From NCBI GenBank assembly GCA_947447465.1, contig CANFKE010000001.1:1-64000 (forward strand): a stretch of 64,000 bases of DNA, written 5' to 3'. Origin of the DNA: Chitinophagaceae bacterium. GTDB lineage: Bacteria; Bacteroidota; Bacteroidia; Chitinophagales; Chitinophagaceae. Numbering within the stretch: position 1 is the stretch's first letter; every line of letters starts with the position of its first letter. Both the position numbers and the translations under genes were made by a program. The notes beneath the pieces were generated by a model, which ran no database searches, was not told where the DNA came from, and was given only the letters and a program-made list of their open reading frames with translations. Positions 47,716-57,010 of the stretch are shown here, in pieces.

Positions 47716-49011
47716 ATGTACAAACTTTTTATCACTACTGTTATTATGTGTTTGCTGCCCACGGTCTTTTGCCGTGCGCAAACAGAAAGTGATACGGAAA
47801 TAAAAACGTGGCTGAGAACTCGTATCGCAATTCTTGCGGACACATCGATGCATGGCAGAGGATATGTGAAAGAGGGTCGCGAACAGGCATCGAAATACAT
47901 CAGAAAGCAATTCAGGAAATACCATCTGAAACCAATTGCCCGCAAACATTCTTATCGTCAGACCTACACCTTTCCGGTAAATACCTTTCCGGGAGCTGCG
48001 GATGTTAGTATTGACGGTAAAAAGCTGGTGCCGGGGATAGATTTTATTGTTGATGCAGGCAGTTCTCCCTTTAAAGGAGAAAATCTTTTGTTTGAAAGAG
48101 TTGACCTATCGGCAATAAAAGACAAAGAACAGTGGCGCAAAATGCTGACCACTTTCCGGTATAACAATAAGATCTATTATCTGGAACATGTTGATTCGGC
48201 CTGTAAGCTATTGGCGCTGAAGAAACAGTACTTCTCGATGGTGCTACCTATAGGGTGCTACATTATTCCGCAAAAGGAAAAGTTCATCTGGACCGTTAAT
48301 AAAGAAACTACTCACGCCACTGTCATATATGTAAAAGACAGCCTTTTTAAGTCATCTATCAAGTCAGTATCGGTAAATATTGAGTCGGATCTGATAAAAA
48401 ATGCACCCAGCGATAATATTGTAGGCGTTTTGAGGGGTGATGTAAAAGATACATTTCTGGCCATTACGGCACATTACGATCATTTGGGAATGATGGGTGA
48501 CCGGGCAATATTTCCCGGAGCAAGCGATAATGCCAGCGGAACCGCCATGCTGCTGTATATGGCGCGTTATTTTTCCAGCCACCCTCACCACTACTCTATA
48601 CTATTCATAGCATTCAGCGGAGAAGAGGCCGGACTGATGGGTTCGGAATATTTTACAAAACACCCCCTAGTTCCTCTGGCCAATATTAAATTTTTGACCA
48701 ATATGGACATTATGGGTGATGCTGCAGATGGCGTAACTGTTGTGAATGCCACAGAGTATCCTAAACAGTTTCAGTTGTTACAAAAGATCAATACGGATCA
48801 AAAATTGCTGCCGCAGATAAAAAGTCGGGGAAAGGCAGCCAATAGCGATCACTATCACTTTAGCGAAGCCGGCGTTCCGTCGTTCTTTATTTACAGCAAT
48901 GGAGGTAAAGGTTATTACCACGATGTTTATGATAAGGCAGAAGAAATATCGCTGAATCATGTAGATAGTATAGTAACGCTAGTTATCAACTTTTTAAAGG
49001 AATTAAAATAA
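47716..49011 (+). CDS. M28-family metallopeptidase
   Basis: ITAHYDHLGMMGDRAIFPGASDNASGTAMLLYMARYF, FIAFSGEEAGLMGSEYF, SDHYHFSEAGVPSFFIYS. Confidence 0.95.
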   Translation: MYKLFITTVIMCLLPTVFCRAQTESDTEIKTWLRTRIAILADTSMHGRGYVKEGREQASKYIRKQFRKYHLKPIARKHSYRQTYTFPVNTFPGAADVSIDGKKLVPGIDFIVDAGSSPFKGENLLFERVDLSAIKDKEQWRKMLTTFRYNNKIYYLEHVDSACKLLALKKQYFSMVLPIGCYIIPQKEKFIWTVNKETTHATVIYVKDSLFKSSIKSVSVNIESDLIKNAPSDNIVGVLRGDVKDTFLAITAHYDHLGMMGDRAIFPGASDNASGTAMLLYMARYFSSHPHHYSILFIAFSGEEAGLMGSEYFTKHPLVPLANIKFLTNMDIMGDAADGVTVVNATEYPKQFQLLQKINTDQKLLPQIKSRGKAANSDHYHFSEAGVPSFFIYSNGGKGYYHDVYDKAEEISLNHVDSIVTLVINFLKELK

Positions 49012-49091
49012 AGCGTATTTTTATGGATGCATACCTTGGATATTGGGATGCATTTATTATTTTTGACTCTGCGCATTAATACATCTGTTAT

Positions 49092-49859
49092 ATGACCAAG
49101 CAATTCCTCCGTTTTACGGTACTTATACTTATTTCAGTATCCCTGTTTTCATCGTGCAAAAAAACGCACCCGCTGAATGCATATCCTGATAATATGCGCT
49201 TGCTCAGTTTTACTAAAACAACAGTACAATCGAGTACACCATCTGTGGTACTGTATGAAACCTATCGTTTTGTATATGACGGTTATAGCCGCGTGAGCCA
49301 GATCATCCATACCAAGAATGACGGATCTTCTAACCTGATCAGCAACCTTACTTACAAGAACGATACCATTTACGACACTACTCGCTATGTGAACCAATCT
49401 ACAGTAATAGAAGTTGACACCTTCATTACCGATCAGAAAGGACTGATATCTATTACTTATGAGCCGGGTTTGAAAACAGAATATACTTATCTGGGCAAAT
49501 TGCTGACACGTAAGGCTACTTCATCAACTGATTATTTTACATACACATCTTATAATGCCAATATACTGAAAGCAACCAATTCGCTAGATGCTACTAAAAA
49601 CACAGACTGTACTTATTATACCGATAAGTTCAACCGTGTTGGCGACTACCTTCAGCTTAAATCTTTCCTGAAGTATGGTTTTAACTATTATCAGAATGAC
49701 AATCTGATCTGGAAGCTGATCTATCCTAATGTGACCGTGAATCTGGACTATGTGATAGATGCAGATAATAAGATCACCAAGACCACTGCATTGTCTGTAG
49801 ATGCTGTTGGCAATACTACAACCGAAGTATTTGACCTGCAGTACGAACAGTTCAAATAG
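49092..49859 (+). CDS. Putative lipoprotein, DUF4595-like
   Basis: Lipobox SVSLFSSCKK; YDGYSRVSQIIHTKNDGSS... Confidence 0.7.
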   Translation: MTKQFLRFTVLILISVSLFSSCKKTHPLNAYPDNMRLLSFTKTTVQSSTPSVVLYETYRFVYDGYSRVSQIIHTKNDGSSNLISNLTYKNDTIYDTTRYVNQSTVIEVDTFITDQKGLISITYEPGLKTEYTYLGKLLTRKATSSTDYFTYTSYNANILKATNSLDATKNTDCTYYTDKFNRVGDYLQLKSFLKYGFNYYQNDNLIWKLIYPNVTVNLDYVIDADNKITKTTALSVDAVGNTTTEVFDLQYEQFK

Positions 49860-49905
49860 TCTCCATACTTACCGATATTCTATAGAGCTATCTGCAGCTT
49901 TAATA

Positions 49906-49935
49906 TTTGTTTTCATTCAATGGTGCTTACCTTTG
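49906..49935 (+). promoter_or_regulatory. Bacteroidota-type promoter TTTG-N18-TAnnTTTG
   Basis: TTTG at 49906-49909 and TACCTTTG at 49928-49935, just upstream of DUF2480. Confidence 0.65.
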
Positions 49936-49952
49936 TATAGTGCTATTGTGCA

Positions 49953-50474
49953 TTGAACAATATGGAACAGTTTGTAAACAAAGTAGCGGAAAGCGGAATC
50001 ATTACACTTGATCTGGTATCATTTATTCCTTCAGAGGATAGTATTGCATCATTCGATCTGAAGCCATTCCTTTTCAGAGAAATGATACTGCGTGAAAAAG
50101 ATTATCGCGCGGCATTACAAACATTTGATTGGCAACAATATGCAGGTAAACATGTTGCCATGTTCTGCTCGGCAGATGCCATTGTTCCGGTATGGGCCTA
50201 CATGTTGGCAGCATCCTATCTACAACCCATTGCAACTTCGGCATATTTCGGGACTCCGGAAGAAATGATAAAAGTGCTGATAACCAACAAGATAAACGCT
50301 ATAGACAAGGCAGACTATACTGATAAACGAGTAGTCATTAAAGGCTGTGGCGACACCCCTATACCAGAGGCTGCCTATGTAGCGGTGAGCCTGCACTTGA
50401 GACCGGTAGTAAAATCGCTGATGTATGGCGAACCATGTTCAACAGTTCCTATATTTAAAGCCCCGAGATTGTAA
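49953..50474 (+). CDS. DUF2480 family protein
   Basis: VNKVAESGIITLDLVSFIP...LFREMILREKDYRAALQTFDWQQYAGKHVAMFCSADAIVPVWAYML. Confidence 0.93.
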   Translation: MNNMEQFVNKVAESGIITLDLVSFIPSEDSIASFDLKPFLFREMILREKDYRAALQTFDWQQYAGKHVAMFCSADAIVPVWAYMLAASYLQPIATSAYFGTPEEMIKVLITNKINAIDKADYTDKRVVIKGCGDTPIPEAAYVAVSLHLRPVVKSLMYGEPCSTVPIFKAPRL

Positions 50475-50658
50475 ACGCTCTATTTGTTGATCCTGAGTTG
50501 TTGTAAGCAACTTATTTCCTGTGAATATCCGATAGACCCATAATCTTATTAACTATTTGTTGCTTTATTTACGATTGAATGCCGCGATAGCCAACTATTT
50601 CGGCTATAAACACGTCTATTTAACAAAAGATTATTAACTTTAATATCCTTGTTAAATA

Positions 50659-53600
50659 TTGCCCAATTGTAAATCGATGCACATGAGAAGTTTCTTCCTT
50701 AAAATATTTATTTTTTTAAGTATATTTATTACGGCTCATGCTGCACATGCGTTAACCGCCAATTTTACTGCAGATCATATAAACGGTTGTGCTCCATTGG
50801 TGGTTTCCTTCACCAATAGCTCTACCGGAGCAACCAGCTATTATTGGGATCTTGGCAATGGCACTAACTCTACGCTGACTAACGTATCGGGAAGTTATAT
50901 CACACCGGGTACTTATACGGTTACGTTGACAGCCTATAATGGGTCGTCATCTACCACCCATACTTTGACCATAACTGTTTTTCCATCTCCTATCGTGAGT
51001 TTTGTGGCCAATGACACCTCTGTTTGTCCGGGTTCTGCAGTTACGTTTACGAGTACTTCTACCCCCGGAGTAACAGGGCCCGTTACCTACATCTGGAACT
51101 TTGGCGACGGATTTACCAGCACATCTGCTTCACCTACCCACGTGTATGCCACACCGGGCTTTTATAATGTCACATTATCTGTCACTAATAGTCAGGGCTG
51201 TGTAACCACTACTACCGTAAGTTCTTATATCCATGTTTTCAACCACTCAGTACCTAACTTTTCTGCTGCCACTACTTATTTCTGCCGCGCACCCGGTCAT
51301 GCGGTGTTTACCAATACTTCGACCGGAACAGGACCGTTTACCTATTTGTGGTCATTTGGCGATGGCGGCACATCAACTTTATCCAATCCGACCCACGATT
51401 ACCTATCGACAGGTAGCTATAATGTGAAGCTGACAATAGTTGACGGAAACGGTTGTACTGATACAATAATGAAACCCAACTATATTTATGTGGGCAACAT
51501 GACGGCATCATTCACCTACGTGACCACAGCCTGTGTGTTCAATAATGTTACCTTTTATAATACCAGCAGCCCGCACTCTACCAGCAACTGGACCTTCGGA
51601 GACGGCGGCAGTTCAACTTCAGACACGGCGACACATGCTTATGGTGCACCAGGTACGTATAATATAAGGCTGATAATATATAACGGGTATTGCTATGATA
51701 CTGTAATTCATACAATAACTATACTCCCGCAGCCTACCGGTTCGTTTACTTATTCACCCGCGCTACCCTGCCCGGCACCTACTACAGCAACATTTACCGG
51801 TACTGTGCCGGCCGGCTGTACGGTAAGCTGGCTCTATGGAGATGGCGGTACGGGAGCAGGAACTACCACGGGACATACATTTACAAGCGATGGTGTCTTC
51901 AATGTGCAAATGGTGATTACCAATGCAAACGGATGTAAGGATACTGTGACCCAACCTTACAATGTAAATGACCTGAACCTTTTAGTAACCCCGTCACCTA
52001 TACCAGCAAGCGGGTGTGTTCCACTTACTATCAATTTCTCCTCTGCTGTGAGTACCAATATTCCTGCATCGGGTCCTTACCCGGCATCTGTAACTACATA
52101 TAGCTGGAATTTTGGTGATGGCAGTGCTGTTGTAACAGGAACATCTAGCCCGGCACACACATTTACCGCTATAGGTATCTATTCTACCGTTTGCACGGTA
52201 ACGACAGCAAATGGTTGTACCAAAAAAGATACTGTTGTCGTATCAGTAGGTAAGCCGCCTGTTGTGAATTTCACCGCGACCCCAACACATGTTTGCTACC
52301 ATCGTTCGGTGATCTTCAACGCACATGTTGTTACAGGCCCGGTTGACGTATATACATGGGATTGGGGTGATGGTTCTACCCAAGTTGACTCAGTTCCCAA
52401 CACAACACATATATTCGCCAACCCCGGTACGTTTACGGTTACCCTTGTTGCCTATTATAATGGTTGTCCGAGTTTGCCATTTACTTTCAGCCCCATCATT
52501 GTGGATTCACCGAAAGCCATAATTGCATCGGCATATCACTGTGACCCATATACCCGAGTGACCTTTACGGACAACTCTTTGGGAAATGATGCTCCGCTCT
52601 GGTTCTTCGGAGATGGTACATTCTCAACCTCTGATACGCCCAATCATACCTATCCATCACCCGGACTTTATACCGCAATACTAACTACCTACAATATTGC
52701 CAGTGGTTGCCGGGATACGGCAACTGTACCTCTTAATCTGATTCCGCCGGTGTTAAGCATGTTTGCCAGCGACTCTACAATATGTTCAGGAGACACGGTT
52801 CATTTTACCCGAATTGTAACGGGTAGTACTGCTATTCAGAACTTCTGGGACGTGAATGGTGTCTGCCTTGACTTTGATACCAGCGCCAATTTTAATTATT
52901 GGTTCCCTGCGTCCGGTATGTATTCCATCAGGTACAGGATAAGAGATCAGCACGGGTGTCTGGATACGGTCACACACAATAACTGGATTCTGTCCTCGCA
53001 TCCTGTGGCCAACTTTAATGCCTCACCATTAATAGGATGTGCGCCACTGAATGTGGTTTTTACTGATGCCAGTACAACTATAACCGGTACCTACCTTACC
53101 AACTATAAATGGGCATTCGGAGATGCCAGCCTTAGTAGCACAGCCAGTGTGCTAACGCCAACGGTGTCGCACACCTATACCGCTGCAGGCACTTATAGTG
53201 TTAAGGAGATCATCACCGACAATATAGGTTGTAAAGATTCAATCACCAGGCCTGCACTTATCACTGTGTGGCGGCCACATGCGTCGTTCGTATCCAGCAC
53301 GGGATTCCCTTGCATCAATACGTTGGTGCATTTTACCAATCTATCAGCCAGTATAGTTAGTTCCTATTGGATGTTTGGTGACGGTGCTACATCTACTCTT
53401 TCCTCCCCGGATCACGCTTATTCCAACTTTGGCAGTTATACGGTAAAGCTTGTTGTTACCGATGCAAACGGTTGCACAGATACTGCTGTTTATGTGAATT
53501 ACATTGTGGTAGCCAAACCGGCTGCACACTTTTATATGGATGATTCGTTCTCTATATGCCCTCCGTTGCCAGTTCACTTTTTTAATACCAGCACCGGAGC

Positions 53601-55242
53601 CTCTACATATAACTGGGCTTTTGGTGACGGGGGAACATCAGTATCTCCATCACCAGGAAACCTATACACTGCTGCAGGATCTTATACAGTAACACTTATT
53701 GCAACAGATGCACATGGGTGTAAGGATACTGCATTGGGGCATGTCATCGTGTATGGTTCATCCGGTGGATTTACTTATACCCCGCTCACCGGCTGTGCAC
53801 CACTGGCTGTGCACTTCTCTGCCGCATTGAGTAATGTACCCAACATTGTGTGGGACTTTGCAGATGGAACGACCTTCTCCACATCCATGTCAGACACTAC
53901 CACGCACTACTATGTTTATCCGGGAGCCTATGTTCCGAAACTGATATTGAGTGATAACACAGGTTGCCAAAGTTCCAGCCTGGGAATTGATACCATAAAG
54001 GTAGATGCTGTAAGGCCTGGCTTTACAACAAACCCCAATCCAATCTGCGTGAACACTAACGTTACCTATGTAGATACTTCGGGTAGTTATTTCTCAACCG
54101 TTAACTATTGGCATTGGGTATTCGGGCCAACGGATACCAGCAATATTTCCGGACCTACCAAATTTTATAATACTGTAGGCACCTTCCCTGTGACATTGGT
54201 TGTAAAAGATGGCTGGGGTTGTGTGGGAACCGTTACTAAGAATATAACAGTGAACCCTCCGCCAACCATTGTTGCCAGTGCAGATACAACAGTATGTGTT
54301 GGCGACCCAGCAACCATGAGCGCAACAGGAGGCGTATCTTATACCTGGATACCGTTACCAGTAACCTGTAGTACTTGCCAAACCACACAGGCTTCGCCCG
54401 GAGTGGTAACCACATATACCGTAACCGGTACCGATGCGAACGGATGTACGAACACAGACTCTGTGACCATATTTTTGAGAACCAATACCATAAGTGGTGC
54501 CTGGGGTGACACCGAGGTATGTTATAAAGTACCGGTTCAATTGTTTGATACCGGAGGAACGAAGTATACCTGGCTGCCGTCTTCAGGATTGAATAGCTCT
54601 ACTATTTACAACCCTGTAGCAATACCATCTGTGACTACAACATACATGGTAATAGCGCAATTAGGAAGCTGCATTCCGGACACCAATTATGTTACTGTGA
54701 TCATTCATCCGCTGCCAACAGTAAATGCAGGTCCGGATCAAAGATTGGTGGCGGGGTCGCATGCGCAAATAAACGCTACCGGAACCAATATATACCACAT
54801 AGATTGGGTGCCGGGGAATACGCTCAGCTGCGACACTTGTCTCAGTACTGTAGCTAATAACTACAGCACTACAACATATGTTGCCAATGTATCGTCTGAT
54901 TTCGGCTGCCGGTCATCAGATTCTGTGACCATATACCTGTTTTGCGACGAGAGTCAGATATTTATCCCCAATACCTTTACGCCAAATGGCGATGGAGAGA
55001 ACGACGTGTTCTATCCGCGCGGATCGGGCGTGAGTAAGATCAAAGCATTCAGGATCTATAACCGTTGGGGAGAATTGCTTTTCGAACGTACCGGTATCAA
55101 TATCAATGATGTGAGCAATGCATGGGATGGCTCGTTCAACGGCGGAAATGTTCGTCCTGATGTTTATGTTTATCTGATAGATGCTATGTGCGATACAGGA
55201 GAGCCAATATTCATAAAGGGAGATGTAACCATAATCAAGTAA
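50659..55242 (+). CDS. Large multi-PKD-repeat secreted protein with gliding-motility (T9SS type B) C-terminal domain
   Basis: 1527 aa; many PKD repeats (WNFGDG..S....PTHVY..PGFYNVTLSV); C-terminal IFIPNTFTPNGDGENDVFYPRG...RPDVYVYLIDAMC. Confidence 0.95.
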   Translation: MPNCKSMHMRSFFLKIFIFLSIFITAHAAHALTANFTADHINGCAPLVVSFTNSSTGATSYYWDLGNGTNSTLTNVSGSYITPGTYTVTLTAYNGSSSTTHTLTITVFPSPIVSFVANDTSVCPGSAVTFTSTSTPGVTGPVTYIWNFGDGFTSTSASPTHVYATPGFYNVTLSVTNSQGCVTTTTVSSYIHVFNHSVPNFSAATTYFCRAPGHAVFTNTSTGTGPFTYLWSFGDGGTSTLSNPTHDYLSTGSYNVKLTIVDGNGCTDTIMKPNYIYVGNMTASFTYVTTACVFNNVTFYNTSSPHSTSNWTFGDGGSSTSDTATHAYGAPGTYNIRLIIYNGYCYDTVIHTITILPQPTGSFTYSPALPCPAPTTATFTGTVPAGCTVSWLYGDGGTGAGTTTGHTFTSDGVFNVQMVITNANGCKDTVTQPYNVNDLNLLVTPSPIPASGCVPLTINFSSAVSTNIPASGPYPASVTTYSWNFGDGSAVVTGTSSPAHTFTAIGIYSTVCTVTTANGCTKKDTVVVSVGKPPVVNFTATPTHVCYHRSVIFNAHVVTGPVDVYTWDWGDGSTQVDSVPNTTHIFANPGTFTVTLVAYYNGCPSLPFTFSPIIVDSPKAIIASAYHCDPYTRVTFTDNSLGNDAPLWFFGDGTFSTSDTPNHTYPSPGLYTAILTTYNIASGCRDTATVPLNLIPPVLSMFASDSTICSGDTVHFTRIVTGSTAIQNFWDVNGVCLDFDTSANFNYWFPASGMYSIRYRIRDQHGCLDTVTHNNWILSSHPVANFNASPLIGCAPLNVVFTDASTTITGTYLTNYKWAFGDASLSSTASVLTPTVSHTYTAAGTYSVKEIITDNIGCKDSITRPALITVWRPHASFVSSTGFPCINTLVHFTNLSASIVSSYWMFGDGATSTLSSPDHAYSNFGSYTVKLVVTDANGCTDTAVYVNYIVVAKPAAHFYMDDSFSICPPLPVHFFNTSTGASTYNWAFGDGGTSVSPSPGNLYTAAGSYTVTLIATDAHGCKDTALGHVIVYGSSGGFTYTPLTGCAPLAVHFSAALSNVPNIVWDFADGTTFSTSMSDTTTHYYVYPGAYVPKLILSDNTGCQSSSLGIDTIKVDAVRPGFTTNPNPICVNTNVTYVDTSGSYFSTVNYWHWVFGPTDTSNISGPTKFYNTVGTFPVTLVVKDGWGCVGTVTKNITVNPPPTIVASADTTVCVGDPATMSATGGVSYTWIPLPVTCSTCQTTQASPGVVTTYTVTGTDANGCTNTDSVTIFLRTNTISGAWGDTEVCYKVPVQLFDTGGTKYTWLPSSGLNSSTIYNPVAIPSVTTTYMVIAQLGSCIPDTNYVTVIIHPLPTVNAGPDQRLVAGSHAQINATGTNIYHIDWVPGNTLSCDTCLSTVANNYSTTTYVANVSSDFGCRSSDSVTIYLFCDESQIFIPNTFTPNGDGENDVFYPRGSGVSKIKAFRIYNRWGELLFERTGININDVSNAWDGSFNGGNVRPDVYVYLIDAMCDTGEPIFIKGDVTIIK

Positions 55243-55252
55243 AACGTGCACT

Positions 55253-56293
55253 ATGACAACGAGTATAAAGAAAGTCTTACTGATTGCCGGAATTGCTCTT
55301 TGCCCTACATTGGCGATGGCGCAGGCCGATGTGCATTTTTCGCAATTCTATGAAACATCAATATTGCGAAACCCCTCATTGGTGGGTATTTTCTCCAATG
55401 ATTTTAAACTGGGAGCCTATTATCGTAATCAGTGGAGCAGTATCAGTAATCCATTTGTTACCATGTCGGCATACGGAGAAGCGCGGGTGCCGATAGGTCA
55501 TTTCTCTAACGATTATCTGAGTTTCGGATTATTAGGCTACTCCGACAAGGCCGGTTCACTGCAACAAACAATTACCTCGGTATATCCTGCTATCAACTTC
55601 AGCAAATCGCTGAATAATGATAAGAACAGGTATTTGTCTGTGGGCTTTACCGCAGGCTATACCCAATATGGATTTGACAAAAGCAATGCTACAACCAATG
55701 CACAATTTCAGGCAGGACACTTTGACCCCAATAATCCTACGTTTGAAAATTTCACGAATACCAAAATGACAATGTGGGACTTGGGTGCGGGTATCAACTA
55801 TAATACCAGCAGCGGGGAAAATAATGAGGTGACCTATATAATTGGCATTTCAGGGTATCATCTTACACAACCTTCTTTTTCTTACTTCGAGACACCGGGA
55901 GTAACACACAATATGCGTTGGAATGTGAACGGTGCCATAGGTTTCAGCGTACGAGAAAATATGTCTGTACAATTGCACACAAACTTTGCTTTGCAGGGAA
56001 CCTATATGGAGTCTGTAACGGGTGCGCTATTTACTGTTGCTGAAAAAGGCGGCGGCGACAAGCCCGAATATTCATTGACCGCAGGTGTATTCTACCGACT
56101 TATGGATGCTGTAATACCGGTTGTGAAACTGAAATATAAGCGTACAGCTATTGCTATGAGTTATGATGTAAACACATCTACATTAAAACAAGCCAGTAAG
56201 CTACAAGGTGGATATGAAATGACCTTCTCTATTACAGGTGATTTCACCAATAAGACCGGCATACTGAGAAAGACCGTATGCCCGAAATTCTAA
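55253..56293 (+). CDS. PorP/SprF family type IX secretion membrane protein
   Basis: ADVHFSQFYETSILRNPSLVGIFSNDFKLGAYYRNQWSSI. Confidence 0.95.
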   Translation: MTTSIKKVLLIAGIALCPTLAMAQADVHFSQFYETSILRNPSLVGIFSNDFKLGAYYRNQWSSISNPFVTMSAYGEARVPIGHFSNDYLSFGLLGYSDKAGSLQQTITSVYPAINFSKSLNNDKNRYLSVGFTAGYTQYGFDKSNATTNAQFQAGHFDPNNPTFENFTNTKMTMWDLGAGINYNTSSGENNEVTYIIGISGYHLTQPSFSYFETPGVTHNMRWNVNGAIGFSVRENMSVQLHTNFALQGTYMESVTGALFTVAEKGGGDKPEYSLTAGVFYRLMDAVIPVVKLKYKRTAIAMSYDVNTSTLKQASKLQGGYEMTFSITGDFTNKTGILRKTVCPKF

Positions 56294-56368
56294 CATAAAC
56301 TTTTCTTAACGGCCAATTGTTATAAAAAGAATTGGGTAAATTTGTTAAGTAGAGATCATGATATATCA

Positions 56369-56605
56369 ATGTTTACAGAGACTAGAAAAATAGAATTATT
56401 AAAAGATGTTTTGGAAACAACCAATGAAGGAACATTGGTTGAAATAGAACGTATTGTTAACAAGTCTAAGAAGCAAGCCACAATAAAGAAAAAAAATATT
56501 AGTATCTATGATTTTGTAGGTATTCTTTCAAAAAAGGAAAGTGCCGCTATTAAAAAAGCTATTAATGAACAGTGTGAAATAGTTGATAATAATGAGTGGG
56601 TATAG
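56369..56605 (+). CDS. Putative antitoxin of a type II toxin-antitoxin pair
   Basis: Small ORF overlapping the downstream PIN toxin; start at MFTETRKIELLKDVL. Confidence 0.7.
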   Translation: MFTETRKIELLKDVLETTNEGTLVEIERIVNKSKKQATIKKKNISIYDFVGILSKKESAAIKKAINEQCEIVDNNEWV

Positions 56606-56984
56606 GTTTCTTCTTGATACTAATATTATCATATCCTTGTTCGATGGGAATACTTACATAGCTGATAGGCTCAATGAATCATCCGAAATATACACGTCTA
56701 CTATAGTTATCGGGGAATTATACGTTGGTATCTATAGGGTTTCAAATAAGGCCAAACACTTAAAAAAGCTCAAAGCATTCCTTGAATTATGTACTCTATT
56801 AGATATAGATGAAGCTACTGCTGAATACTACGGTCAATGCAAAGCGCAGCTATATAAAAAGGGAAAACCTATTCCATCAAACGATGTATGGATAGCAGCG
56901 ACTGCTTTACAACATGGTCTTACTCTTGTTAGTAACGACAAGCACTTCACAGAATTAAATAGTTTGAATGTTGTCTCTTGGTAG
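56592..56984 (+). CDS. VapC-like PIN-domain toxin
   Basis: FLLDTNIIISLFDG, IVIGELYVGIYR, IPSNDVWIAATALQHGLTLVSNDKHF (acidic PIN residues). Confidence 0.92.
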   Translation: MSGYRFLLDTNIIISLFDGNTYIADRLNESSEIYTSTIVIGELYVGIYRVSNKAKHLKKLKAFLELCTLLDIDEATAEYYGQCKAQLYKKGKPIPSNDVWIAATALQHGLTLVSNDKHFTELNSLNVVSW

Positions 56985-57010
56985 CATGAATGCTTAAGAC
57001 TTTTGTTAGT

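Noticed and set aside
47638-47949. 103-aa minus-strand ORF upstream of/overlapping the M28 peptidase
   Set aside because: Overlaps the start of the peptidase gene and shows no coding signature.
50659-55242. PKD repeats as DNA-level tandem repeats
   Set aside because: Repeats are recognisable at protein level only; nucleotide copies are strongly diverged.
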